NCBI GenBank assembly: GCA_030265965.1
Contig: JAJDHA010000008.1
Location: 1-44,111, forward strand
Origin: Odoribacter sp. OttesenSCG-928-L07
Lineage (GTDB): Bacteria; Bacteroidota; Bacteroidia; Bacteroidales; BM520
Direction of reading: 5' to 3'
Length of the DNA: 44,111 bases
Position numbers and translations under genes: made by a program. How positions within the stretch are numbered: position 1 is the first letter of the stretch; each line of letters begins with the position of its first letter. This document shows positions 1 to 12,700 of the stretch, in pieces. The notes under the pieces were generated by a model that was given only the letters and a program-made list of their open reading frames with translations, had not been told where the DNA came from and ran no database searches.

Positions 1-3000
1 TACTGCATAACCGATTAAAGCACAAGTACCATTAGTATTTGCTCCATAATATGTAGCGCCGTGAGTTAGTTCATCATTAATATCTAATGCTGTTTCTAAT
101 TCAGGTTCTAAGTACCATGTGATACCATAGCCCATTACTGTGATTTCTTTAACAGTAGCTTCATAACAGAATGATTGTGTTGCTACAAGATAGTCATAAT
201 CTGTAGGATCTATTACAATCTCTACTGCAACTCTTTGTGTGCTTTCGCAGTCGTCGCCAACTGTAATAGCAGCATAATAAGTAGCTGTTTCAAGAATATG
301 TTCAGGAGCTAAAACTTCTGTTCCGTCTAATGTTGCGTACCAATTAACATCATCATTAACAACAATACTACTAATCATAGCGCCTTCGCAGAATACTTGA
401 TCTTCAATAACAGGTATTGTTATAATTTCAGATGAAAATGTTATAGGCACAGTAGTAAGCGTTGTACTTTGACATTCGCCAATTACTTGAGAAGCAAACA
501 ATGTTATATTAGAAGTAAGATGTGTTGCAGGAGGCATAACAAAGCTTCCGGCAGCATCTAAGTACCAAACTACTGTTTGTCCGTTAACCGGCAGATCCAT
601 TATTCTGACTGTTCCCATTAAAGTTTCGCATAATTCAATAGGATCTATTACAGGAGCAGGAATTTCCATCTCAGGATCAATCTTAACATAAACATAAGAG
701 CGACCGCTTTCACAATTGCCTATGCTTTGAGATACCCAGTAAGTTGTTCCGTTAACCAACGGAGTTGATAATGGTAATGGTTCAGTACTTGTTTCACTTG
801 CATACCATTTAATATTTACGCCTTGAACTGAAATATTAGCTAAGGTTAAATTACCTGCTACTTCGCACAACTCAACAGGTGATTCCACTGTTGGAGGTGG
901 AACATTATCATAAATTTTAACAAGGACTGCTGCGCGTGCGCCTTCACAAATATCACTTGCGCTATTAGCTGCATAATATGTAGTATTATGTTCGAGCGGA
1001 ATTGTTAATGCAAGCGGAGCATCATCGTCTATTGTTGCATACCAATGTACACCGTGACCTATTACTTCGAGGTCGCCTATAGTTGCTCCTGCACAGAACA
1101 TTTGTTCATCAGGAATAATTGGCGCACTTGGTGTTGTTATTGTAATATTAACAGCTACGCGGGTTGTGTTTTCACATTCTCCTACTGCTTGAGCTGCGTA
1201 ATATGTTCTTGTTTCTAATACAGTAAGTTCTGATAACGGATCACCGCCTGTTGGCGACAAGTACCATACAATACTACTGTTTGGAACAATTACAGAAGCA
1301 AGTATTGCTCCTTCGCAGAATGATTGGTCTGCTATTGCAGGTATAATTGTAATTTCAGGAACTAAGGTAACAGTTACCGGAGTTCTTGTTGTACTTTCAC
1401 AATCTCCTAATACAAGACCTGCATAATATGTAGCACCAGGTACTAATGGTGTATGAGGATCTAATGGAATAGTATGAGTTTCATTAAAATACCAATTAAT
1501 TTCACCATAACCGTTTGTTAACAGATCTGCTACTGTTCCACCTGCACAGAATTGTTGCGGTGAAGTAATAACAGGAGCAGGAACAATCATTTCTTCGGTT
1601 AGAATAACCTTAACAGCAGTACGTCTTTCACTTTCGCAATGACCTAAGCTTTGTGAAGCCCAGTAAACCATTTCGTTTGTGAGAACTGTTGTTAATGGTA
1701 ATTCATTACCACCAACTTCTGCATCGTACCAACGAACATTAATTCCTTGAACTTGTACTGCTGCAAGTGTTAATGTTGTCGGAATAGTTACAACACAGAA
1801 TTCTTGTGGTGATGAAACAACCGGAGGATTAACATTATAATACAACCATACAGTAACAGGAGTAGTTTCGCCAATACATTCGTCATTAGTTTGAGCTGCG
1901 TAATAAGTAACACCGTGTGTTAATGGTGTATCTAAACCAACTTCATCTCCGTTTTCAGGAGCATCAAACCATTTTATACCTGAGCCGGTAACTTTAATAT
2001 TACCAACAGTAGGATTAACATCTTCACAGAAGAATTGTTCAGGATCTGCAATTGGCGCGCTTGGAATACCAACTGTAATTTGTACAGGTACACGCACTGA
2101 ACTTTCGCAATAACCAACAAGTTGAGATGCCCAATAAGTTCTATTTTCTAAAGGAGTATTCCAATCTTCTATCATTGTTGAATTACCTTCAAAATAATAC
2201 CAAATTATGTCATTATTAGGAACAGCTATATCAGCTAATGTCGCACCTTCACAGAATGATTGATCTTCTATTATAGGTATAAGAGTAATTTCATCAACTA
2301 CATTTATTACTACCGGAGTACGTTCAGTACTTTCGCAGTCACCTGCAACTAAAGCAGCATAATAAGTATTTCCATTTATCAATGTAGTATTAATTGGTAG
2401 CGGTGTATCGTCATCTACCGAGCTATACCAAGCTAAATTACTACCATCTGTAATAATATCTGCTAAAGTTGAATTTAATATTGGATTAATAAAATTACAA
2501 ACTTGTTGTGGTGATTCAATTACTGGAGCTTGAAGTTCAATAAAGTCTTTTACAATAGCTACAACCGGTGAACGGAAAACGCTTTCGCAGACACCGTTTG
2601 TTTTAGCAGCCCAGTATGTATTTCCATCAACTAATTCTGTATCTGAATCTAATGGAGTTCCGCCTGTATCAACAGAATACCAAATAATATCTTGACCGTT
2701 AGGTTTAAGATCTGATACATAAGCAGGCTCACAGAAGTTTTGTGGTGAAGTTACAATTGGAGGAAGAACAATAATTTCTTCTGTTGTAACTGCAAGCACT
2801 TCGCCTTCACAAGAACCATTACTTTGAACTGCATAATATATATTACCATCTTCAAGCATTGTAGATAATGGAAGCTCATTTCCGTTTGTTGCGGCATCAT
2901 ACCATTTAACACCTGCACCTGTGATTTCAAGGTCAGCTAATGTTGATCCGTAACAGAAGTATTGTGTTTGTTCAGCAATTGGAGCTTCATTTTCTAATAA

Positions 3001-3705
3001 TGTTATTGCAACCGGTACTCTGTGAGTAATTTCACAATCACCAACACTATAACCTGCATAATAAGTTCTTTGTGTTAATTTAGTATCAGGAGAAAGCGGA
3101 TAGCTATTATCAGGATCTAAGAACCATACAATATTTCCGTAATCGCCAACAACAATATCGCTGATCATAGCGCCTAAGCAGAATGATTGATCTGCAATAA
3201 CCGGAACTATTGTAACTTCACCAACAATATTTATTCTTACAGGTGCACGATAAGCGCTTTCGCAGTCTCCTGCAATAAAGCCTGCGTAATAAGTTACTCC
3301 GTCTGCTAATTCAGTTTCAGGAGCGAGTACATTACCATTAGTTGCAGCATCATACCATACTAAATTAGGATATGTAGTAATAATATCAGAAATAGTTGCC
3401 TCTGCACAGAATGATTGTGGTGAATCTATTTCTGGTGTAAGTAATGTTAATGATTGAACTACGCTAACTTTAACAGGTGAGCGTCTTTCACTTTCGCAAC
3501 CTGCTTCGTCGGTTTGACTTGCATAATAAATTTTGCCATCAACTAAAGTTTCGGTAAGTTCTAAAGCTTCTTCATCTTCTATTGCTGTTTCGTTTTCATA
3601 CCATTTAATATTTAATCCTTCAGCAATAAGATCTGCAACAGTAGCCGGTGAACAGAACTCTTGAGGAGTTGTAACAACCGGAGGCATAATATTAGGACAA
3701 TCATT
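1..3705 (-). repeat. Ig_7 (CHU_C-associated)-type repeat array 2, about 16 copies, continuing off the window
   Basis: Sixteen successive copies from CPNIMPPVVTTPQEFC to YDYLVATQSFCYEATV. Type-C copies (DQSFC) at + strand ~3179, 2252, 1316, 389: spacings 927, 936, 927 bp. Confidence 0.82.
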
Positions 3706-6700
3706 AGCAAGTACAAGGATACTTACCCAAGCAGTACTACAAGTATAAGTACCGTCATAAACACATAATTGATATTGGAATAAGTCGTTTCCATAGAAAC
3801 CTGAATTAGGTACGTATGTAAATGTTCCATTATTGTTAATGTTGGTTATGTATCCGTTAGTAGGTTGAGTTAAGATTGTTATTAATGGAGCGCTATTAGG
3901 ATAAATATCATTTGGTAGAACACCATTGTTAATAACTGTAATTTCAAGTTCTCCATCTTGAGTCATTGAATAGAAGTCAGGGAATGCAATGATTTGTTCA
4001 GGCTCATCTTCAAGAGGTGAAACTATTATAGTTACCCAAGTAGAATCGCATAATCCTATTTCATTACATATTTTGTATGAGAAGTAATCTGTTCCAACAA
4101 AATCTGTTCCCGGTGTATAATCAAATGTACCATCGCCATTATCTGTTAATGTTCCGTGAACTGGTTGAACAAGTACACTGCTTATACTAATAACACCACC
4201 GTCAATATCAGTATCATTATCCATAACACTCATATCATCTATTGAAACATTAACATCAGTTGTATATAAGTCAGGTACTGCTACCGGCGGACGTGGAGAA
4301 ATATATTCGTAAATAACTCTCAAGTACAGGTATGCATGTTGTATGTATCCACAATCGTGTTGTACTGTGTACATTACTGTGTCACAACCAACAAAACCTG
4401 CATTAGGAGTATAAGTATAGTAACCATTAGCGGCAATAGTAATACTACCGTTATTTGGTGTAGTATTCTCAATAACCGTAAGAACTGCATTGCTGAGTAA
4501 GAAGTCGATATCATTATCAAGCACGTTCGCGCTTACAGGTTTATTAACGTAGGTAATATTATAATCATTAACAGCAATAAGATAATTTGTTTCTGTTATG
4601 ATTTCTACATTAGATATGCTGAAAATACATCCATCAGCATCTGTTACCATAATATAGTATCTACCTACAGGTAGATTTGGAGCAGTAAATTTTCCTGGTG
4701 ATTGAATAATAAATCCAAAATTATCTCCAGCTGCAAAATGTGCGAAATAAGGAGCTGTTCCTCCTGTAATGTCGAGAACGATTTCTCCAATTCCTTCACA
4801 TGTTGCTAATGCCGGTGCTGCTGTAACACTCATTCCTGAAGTACTTCCTATAGTAAATTCTTCACTGTAAATACAGCCATAAGTATTTTCAATTTCAATA
4901 GTATGATTTCCGGCAGCTAGTGATGCTTGCGCTTCATTGTTTAGGAACGGCAATAACGGACCACCATTAATTGTGTATCTCCATGTGCCGGTGATGGCTG
5001 GTGGATCGATTGTTATTATTGCTTGACCGAGTGATGCACATGTAGCATTTGTAATATCAATATCGAAATTTAAGTCGCTGCCTGCTGTTTCAACAGTAAT
5101 ATCAACAACATCATAGCAACCTATTTCATCAACTACTGTAATGGTGTATGTGTCGGTAGCAAAACCATTTCCTATTGAGTAAGGATGTGCAGGTATTGGA
5201 AAATAATCCGTTCCGTTGATTGTGTATTCAACTACACCTACTCCACCTGTTACTTGAAGGAAGATTTCACCGTTGTCTGCACTACAATCTGTAGCTGGAG
5301 TTGCGCTTGCTATAGCTTTTAAATCGCTGCTTTCACTTCTTAATGTAAATGATGTATTAATAGCAGGAGCACAATTAGATGTGTTGGTATCCCAAATATG
5401 CATAATGTAAGCGCCTATGGTTAAATCTTCTATTAATCCGTTAGGAGCTAAAGGATATTTAGTATCGCCATTATCGAAATTATATTCGTAACTTCCGCTA
5501 CCACCTATAACTTCAACAACAATACTTCCAGATGCATCAGCATCATCGCATGTTGGGAATGTATTAACATATACAGATCTGACTTCAATAACTGCATTAG
5601 GATCTCTACCTATAACAATATTGTTAAGAGTAAGAACACAATCATCAGCAAAAATAAAGCTTACTGAATATGTACCTTCTGATAGACCTTCGATTGTTAG
5701 ATCTCCGGTTGCAGGAACATCCGATGGAGTATTTGAGCCAATATAATATTGAACAGGTCTGTCTAAATCGTCAAAAGTAATAGTTACACTTCCGCTGGCA
5801 GTACCGTCGCAAAGAGCGTTAGTAAAGTCAACAACTTCTGCAAATTTTTCACCTGGAGCATCAATTGTAATAGTCAGTTCATCTGTACAATAGCCTGAGT
5901 CAAAAACAGTAATGTTGTGGGTTCCTATTCCTACAATAATATCAGTTGTATCTCCAACCATACTTATTTTCGGACCATTGTTTAATTGATAAGAATAGAC
6001 TCCATTACCTCCTGTAACTGTAATATGAACCATACCGTCTTCATCACAAGTAGCTTCTTGCTTTACAGTATAAGCAACACTCATACCTGCATTTGCACCT
6101 ACAACAGCTGTAGTAGAAGCCACACAACCGTCATAATCTTTTACTAAAACACTATAAGTATCTGCATCAAGACTGCCTATGGTATAATTAGCCGGTAATG
6201 CTGAAAAGTCAGCATCAATACCTACCAACATATATTCGTATGGAGCTACGCCACCGCCTATGGATAAAATAATAGTACCATCAGATATAGATGACGAGCT
6301 TGTTTCATCATAACATGAAGAAGAAGGTGTTGTTGCTGCTGTAACTACTATATCGCTATTATACGGATTTAATGATATTGGACCGGCATAAGCAGGACCG
6401 CAGTAATCACCACTATTATCAACAACATAAACAGTATAACTTCCTGCAGCCAAATCTTCAATAATTCCATTTGCTGCTAAAGTATTTGTAAAAGGTCCGT
6501 TTTCATTGAAACTCCATGAGTAACTACCGCTACCACCTACAACCGAAACAAAAATACTACCTGTATTATCTGAACAAGAAGGTTGTGAAACAATATTTAA
6601 AGCATTAATTTCAATGGATGGTAAAACATTTACTTGTAAGTCGAGAGGCAATAATGCTTCGCAACCTGTATCATCTATTGCTGCAAATGCTCTATATAAT

Positions 6701-9700
6701 GTATTTTCTGTTGGAATAACAGTAACAATTTCACCTACATAACCTGAACCAACTAAATTAAGATCTTCGCCATCTACTTCGTAGAATGTGAAGGTTGTAT
6801 AATCAATATGTGATTGGTATGTAATATATTGTAACAAGTCAACACCATCGCCTGCACAAACAGTAATTTCACCGTCTTGAGCTATCGGCTGATAAACAAG
6901 AACCGGTCTTGGGTTAACAACGATTTCACGACTAACTCTCATGATATCAGTTCCGTTAAGCACATAGAATGCTGTTAAATTATATTTACCCGAATTATCA
7001 AATCTAAACCTTGCTTGTGAATCATTCTCAGTTACTGATGAATTTCCTTCCAGAGGAAGACGAGTTGGTGCCGTAGAAGAGCCTGAAACAATACTCATTG
7101 AATATGTGTACATATCCATTCCAGCAGGCACAGTAAATACTTCAATATCTCCAACGCATAATGTATCCGCTCCGAAAAGAGTTGAAATAGGTACAACCAT
7201 ATCATAACAACTACCACCATAATGTACAGCTAATAGCTGATAACCTTCTTGCGCCGGAACACTTATTTCGGGATCAAGTTCGAAAGTTGCACCTGCAATA
7301 TTACCAACAGTAGTGAAGTGTTGTTGAGCAACACGATTACTTTCTATTTTTTCATCAATATCTAAAATACCATTATTGTTTAAATCAATATAAAAATCAA
7401 TAAATAGATCATCGCCAGTATAGAATGCGGAAATGTTTTTTACTTCATATTGTCCTGTCCATTCATCATCAAGCATAACACCGTAACTTTTATCAGATGC
7501 TCCCAAGAACTCCATTTCATACCATTGAACTTTCATGCCGAAATAACTTGGGACTTCAGTTCTATAAAACTTACATATTATTTCATCACATTCTAATTCA
7601 CCACTATGAATTATTTCCATATAGAAGTCATAGGAATCACAAGCTGCTTCTTCGACAGAGAATTGGAAAGTAAAAGTTACTTCTTCACCTATGTCGATAC
7701 CTGTTTCCGGGAACCCGACCATATATTCCAAACCCGCATCATTATTAAGAGATATAGTGGGTTCTAATCCTACATATAGACCAGGATGAGTTGTACACTC
7801 AAAAGATCCCTCAATGTATTCCATTCCCGGAGGAATTAGGAAGTATATTGAATCATGATCATAATCAGGATAATCATATTCAAACTTATAAGTAGCAGTC
7901 CAAGTAATAATAGGACTATTCATTTCATTATCCGCATAATAAATGCGATTGTCATTATTTGTCGGATTTAAATTATTGTTAGGATCATGATTTTCTGAAG
8001 TCCAATCAACTGCTTTAGTAACATTTAAATAACTTATTAAAGAATATGTTGCCGGACTTGACTCATGGAAGTCTAATATGAAAGGATTTGCCGTTATTGT
8101 TTTTGGACTAACAGCATTTCCTGCTTCACCACAAGCATCACTTGCATTAAGAATAAAGTCGAAAGCACCATCAGAGAAGAATCCGCATGTTGCATTTACA
8201 TAAACTTTAAAATCAATAGAGTCTCCAGCAGACAATAAGAAGTCATCATCTTCTGTTGGAAAATGGAAATCTTCTGGCATTGTAAATGTAAAATACTGGA
8301 ATACGCTATCTCTGTCCATTACTATCGGACCAATAGTTGTGTTTGAAATATTATCATAATATTCAAACTCTGCTCTTACTGCATTAATACCTGTTGCAAT
8401 ACGATCGTCGAGTGCAAGAGAAATATTAGAAAGGTTTCCTTCTTCCAGAGCATAAGCCCTTAACTCATAAACTTGTTCTTCACAAGGAGTGATAGGTGAT
8501 TCCGGTTGAGAAACAAATATCAGGGCATCATCAACTGGTAAAGCTCCGTAACCTAATTCTATATCTTTATATATTTCGCCACATACTCCGGTATTAATTA
8601 TTAATCTTACCGTAACAGTATTATTTGTAACATGCGCCGATTGCGGACGATAAGTTACTGTTAGCGCATTAATACTTACAGGTTCTGCTGCACTACCACC
8701 ACTCGAATAAGGGAAGAAGTGTCCATTGCCATCTACAAATACACCACTTGCATTTTTATATTGCCATTGGTAGCGTTGAACTTGAGTAATATTTTCAATT
8801 ATTGGAGATAAGCCAAAAGTTCCTCCCGGACAAACACTTGAGTGAGAAGAAGTGAGTTCCATTGTAGGCATTTCATTTACATTTACAACAACTTCTTTTC
8901 TTTCTTCCGGTAAATTTTCACAGAAGTTAACAGCTGTGATAGCAACAAAATATGAAGTTGTATCTGTTAATACAGGAGTATCAAAAATTTCTCCGTAATC
9001 GCCTCTGCTTGTTAATGGATTATCATCAGCATCGTACCATAAATATGTAACCGGAACTTCAACGCCAGTTGCAATACCTGCAGTAAGCGTTGTTGATGAG
9101 CCTGTACAAATAGTAGCATCTGTTGTTACTATTTGAACCGGAGTTGCTGTTGGTAAAATATCAATTAATATAGGTGTTTGTTCACTTTCGCAATAATCAT
9201 TACTTTGAGATACGTAATAAGTTGCTTCATGAACTAATACGTCAGTTTCTGTTAAAACATTTCCTGCAGCATCATACCAATTAATATCATTACCTGTTCC
9301 TATGTCTGAAATAACAATATTTGCTATTGTAGATTCAGGGCAGAAACTTTGTGGAGAATCTGCTGTTAGAGCTGCCAAATCATAAATTGTAACTGTTACT
9401 GCTGTTCTTTCGCCTTCGCAATCGCCGTTAGTTTGTGCAGAATAATAAGTACTGCCGTTTGTTAATTCAAAATCTAATACTAAAGCTGTTGTAGCATCTA
9501 CTGTAGCAAACCATTTAACGCCTGCACCGGCAACTTCAAGGTCAGCAATTTTTGCAGAAACGCAGAATATTTGTGTTGCAGGAGTAATAACCACTTCAGG
9601 TTCGTCAATAGTAATATATACCGATCTGCGAGTAGAGCTTTCGCAACCATCATAAGCTCTTTGAGCAGCATAATAATATCCTTGAACCAGAACAGTTGAC

Positions 9701-12700
9701 GGGCTCAAAGGTTCGCCGCCTTCTAATGAAGAATACCATACAATATGATCATTAGGAGTAACAAGATTACCTACTAATGCGCCATCACAGAATTGTTGAT
9801 CTTCAATTGCAGGAGGCGTTTGTGGAGTTGCTTGAAGTACTCCTATTTCTGTACGGAGTGCGCTTTCACATTCTCCGGCTACGCTTGCTGCGTAATAGAC
9901 ACTACCGGCAGCAAGAGGAGTAGTAGAATCTAATGGGTCACCACCTGTTTCTGATGAGTACCATACAACATTTAATCCGTTAGTCCATAAATCTGCAACT
10001 GTCATTCCTTCAACAGAACAGAAACGTTGAAATAAAGGTAAAATAATAGGAGCATCTAATTCTAATTCTTCTACTATGATAACTTTAACATAGGAAGCTT
10101 CGCTTTCGCATAATCCGTTATTTTGTGTAACGAAATATATAGAATCATGATATAATGCTGTTGTTGGGCTTAAAAGTTCGCCGGCAGCATTGTACCATTT
10201 CAAGTTAACTCCAAGTGCATATAAATCGGCAACTGTAGCTTCTTCGCAGAATTCTTGCGGAGTTTTTACAGAAGGAGGATTAACAATAAGTTCGTTTACT
10301 GTAACTGCTGTAATTTCACCTTTACAATAGCCGTTGCTTTGAACTGCATAATAAGTTTCACCATCAACTATAGGTGTATTTACAGACAATTCTGTCTCAA
10401 GAGTAAATTCGGCATACCATGTAATACCGGCTCCTTCTACTACAATATTTGCAATTGTAGAAAGTGGACAAACATCTTGTACATCTTCTATTAGCGGAGC
10501 ATCGTATTCATCAATTGTTATTACAACAGGAATTCTTTCTGTTAATTGGCAATCGCCTGTTCCGTAAGCAGCCCAATATGTTCCTGTAACCAAACGTGTG
10601 TCAGGAGTTAAGACAAGGGTAGATGTTTCTGTCGGATACCATGTTACATTACCCGGAACAGTTAATTTAATATCGCTGATTGATGCTGCATCACAGAAGC
10701 TTTGATTTGCTATTGGATGAGAAATAAATTCTGATGCTTCAGTAAATTCAACTTCGGTGCGTAACGCGCTTTCACAAGCGCCGGCAACTCTTGCTGCATA
10801 ATATGTAGCACCGTCTGTAAGAAGAATATTATGATCTGTAATAGGTTCTGTTGCACTTGCAGATTCGTACCATACAATATTACTATAAAGTTGTGTGTAC
10901 AATCCAAGCGTTTCTCCAACACAGAAAGTATGCGCTAATATTGCAGGAGGGTCAAGTTCTTGCTCTCTCAAGAATACTAATACGTATGATCTTTGGTCGC
11001 TTTCGCAAATTCCAACAGATTGGCTTGCATAGTAAGTTCCGCCGTCTTCTAATGGGTAATCAGAAGCTAATGCTTCGCCACCGGTAGGAGCTAAGTACCA
11101 TTTAATATTTTGTCCGGAAGCTACAAGGTCTGCAACAGTAGCAGGAGGACAGAATATTTGTGGTGATTGAACAGATGGAGGAGCAACAACAGGACAAGGT
11201 ATTTGATTTACATATATATAAACCCAAGCCGTATCACAAGCAACATCTGTATCTGTTGCACATAATTTATACATAAATGCATCAGTTCCGTAGAATGTAA
11301 CATCCGGCAAATACTCAAAAGTACCGTCAGCATTCAAGCTTATTGCACCATTTGACGGTTGAGATAATAGAGTAACAACCGGTGTAAATCCGTTATATAA
11401 GTCGTTTCCTAATACTGAGTTTGCTATTAACACCTCATTTTGAGGAACTGTGTACCAATCCGGGAATGCATAGATTATATCTTCATTTGAAGTAACAACA
11501 ATAGTTACCCAAGTAGAGTCGCAAAGATCTTCATATTCATTACTACAAACTTTATAGTAGAATACATCCGTTCCTACGAAGTTAAAATTCGGTTCATAAC
11601 TGAAAGTACCGTCACCATTATCGGTTAAAGTACCGTTTGAAGGTTGAGAAATAATATAAGGATCTGATAAAGTTCCTCCATTACGTTCTGTATCATTAAC
11701 TCTAACATCCATAATTTCTATTTCTTGATTTACATAAGTAGAATAGAAATCTGTAATTGCAACAGGTGGTAATGGGTCTTCAATAATAATATCATCAAGC
11801 ACAGTAATGATCAACAGAGCTTGGGATTCTAATCCGCAAGTGTTAATAACAGTATATGCAATAGTGTCGATACCTATGAAATCTTCTACAGGCAAATAAG
11901 TATAATTTCCAAACTCATCTATATTTATTGAGCCACCTTTTGTAGGCGTTTCGAATCTAACTAATGTCAACAAATTATTATTATAATCGAAGTCATTATC
12001 GAAAATATTTCCTGTTGCTTGAGTGTTTTTATAAATAACATTAAAATCGTTATTCGCATTAATCATTTCGATTGCACGATTAATGGTTATTTTTTCATAA
12101 GTTGCAATACAACCCATTGCATCTATCACAGATAGTGAATAAACACCAACTGGAAGATCGGTAATATTAACATCTCCTGCTTCAACACCGGTCTTATTTA
12201 TAAGATCTTTACCGATAATTGAGTATGGAGCAGTCCCTCCTGCAATATTTAATTGAATGCTGCCTCCTGTTGTTCCATCACACGAAGCATCTTTTGTAGT
12301 AACAGAAGACAGAATAATGTCAGCCGTATTGTCAATATATATTTCAGCATCTGTAATACATCCGTTATTATTACTAACTATTACTTTATGCCATCCGGCA
12401 GTAACGTCTTCAATAACGCTATTAGTTACAAAGGCTCTCCAATCTTTCCCATCGAGTTGATATCTCCATACGGAGTTATCACCAGCAGACGGACTTATTG
12501 TAATATTCATTATACCATTATACATACAATAGGCTGGTTGGACTTGAGACAGAGATAAACCAATGGAAGTAGGATTAACATTTACAGTCGCTTGAGCAGA
12601 AACTGCACAATTCAATTCGTCATCAAATACTGTTACAAGATATGTTCCTGATTTATATAAACCAAGATTACCATCTTCAGGAAATGGGTTAGCCGTAGCG

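Larger units (their letters stand above)
1..9150 (-). repeat. Super-unit 2 of giant protein (same block order), truncated by window edge
   Basis: Block order and landmark motifs match super-unit 1: STLFGADTLC vs PTLYGPNKVC; IDFYIDLNNNGILDIDEKIES vs IEYYIDENNNDTLDSEDGEAI; CPNIMPPVVTTPQEFC vs CPVVAPPSVQSPQIFC. Confidence 0.8.

Noticed and set aside
1-11200. Regularly spaced repeats as a possible CRISPR array
   Set aside because: Period is ~232 bp, repeats are degenerate at nucleotide level, and they are coding Ig-like domains in one frame.
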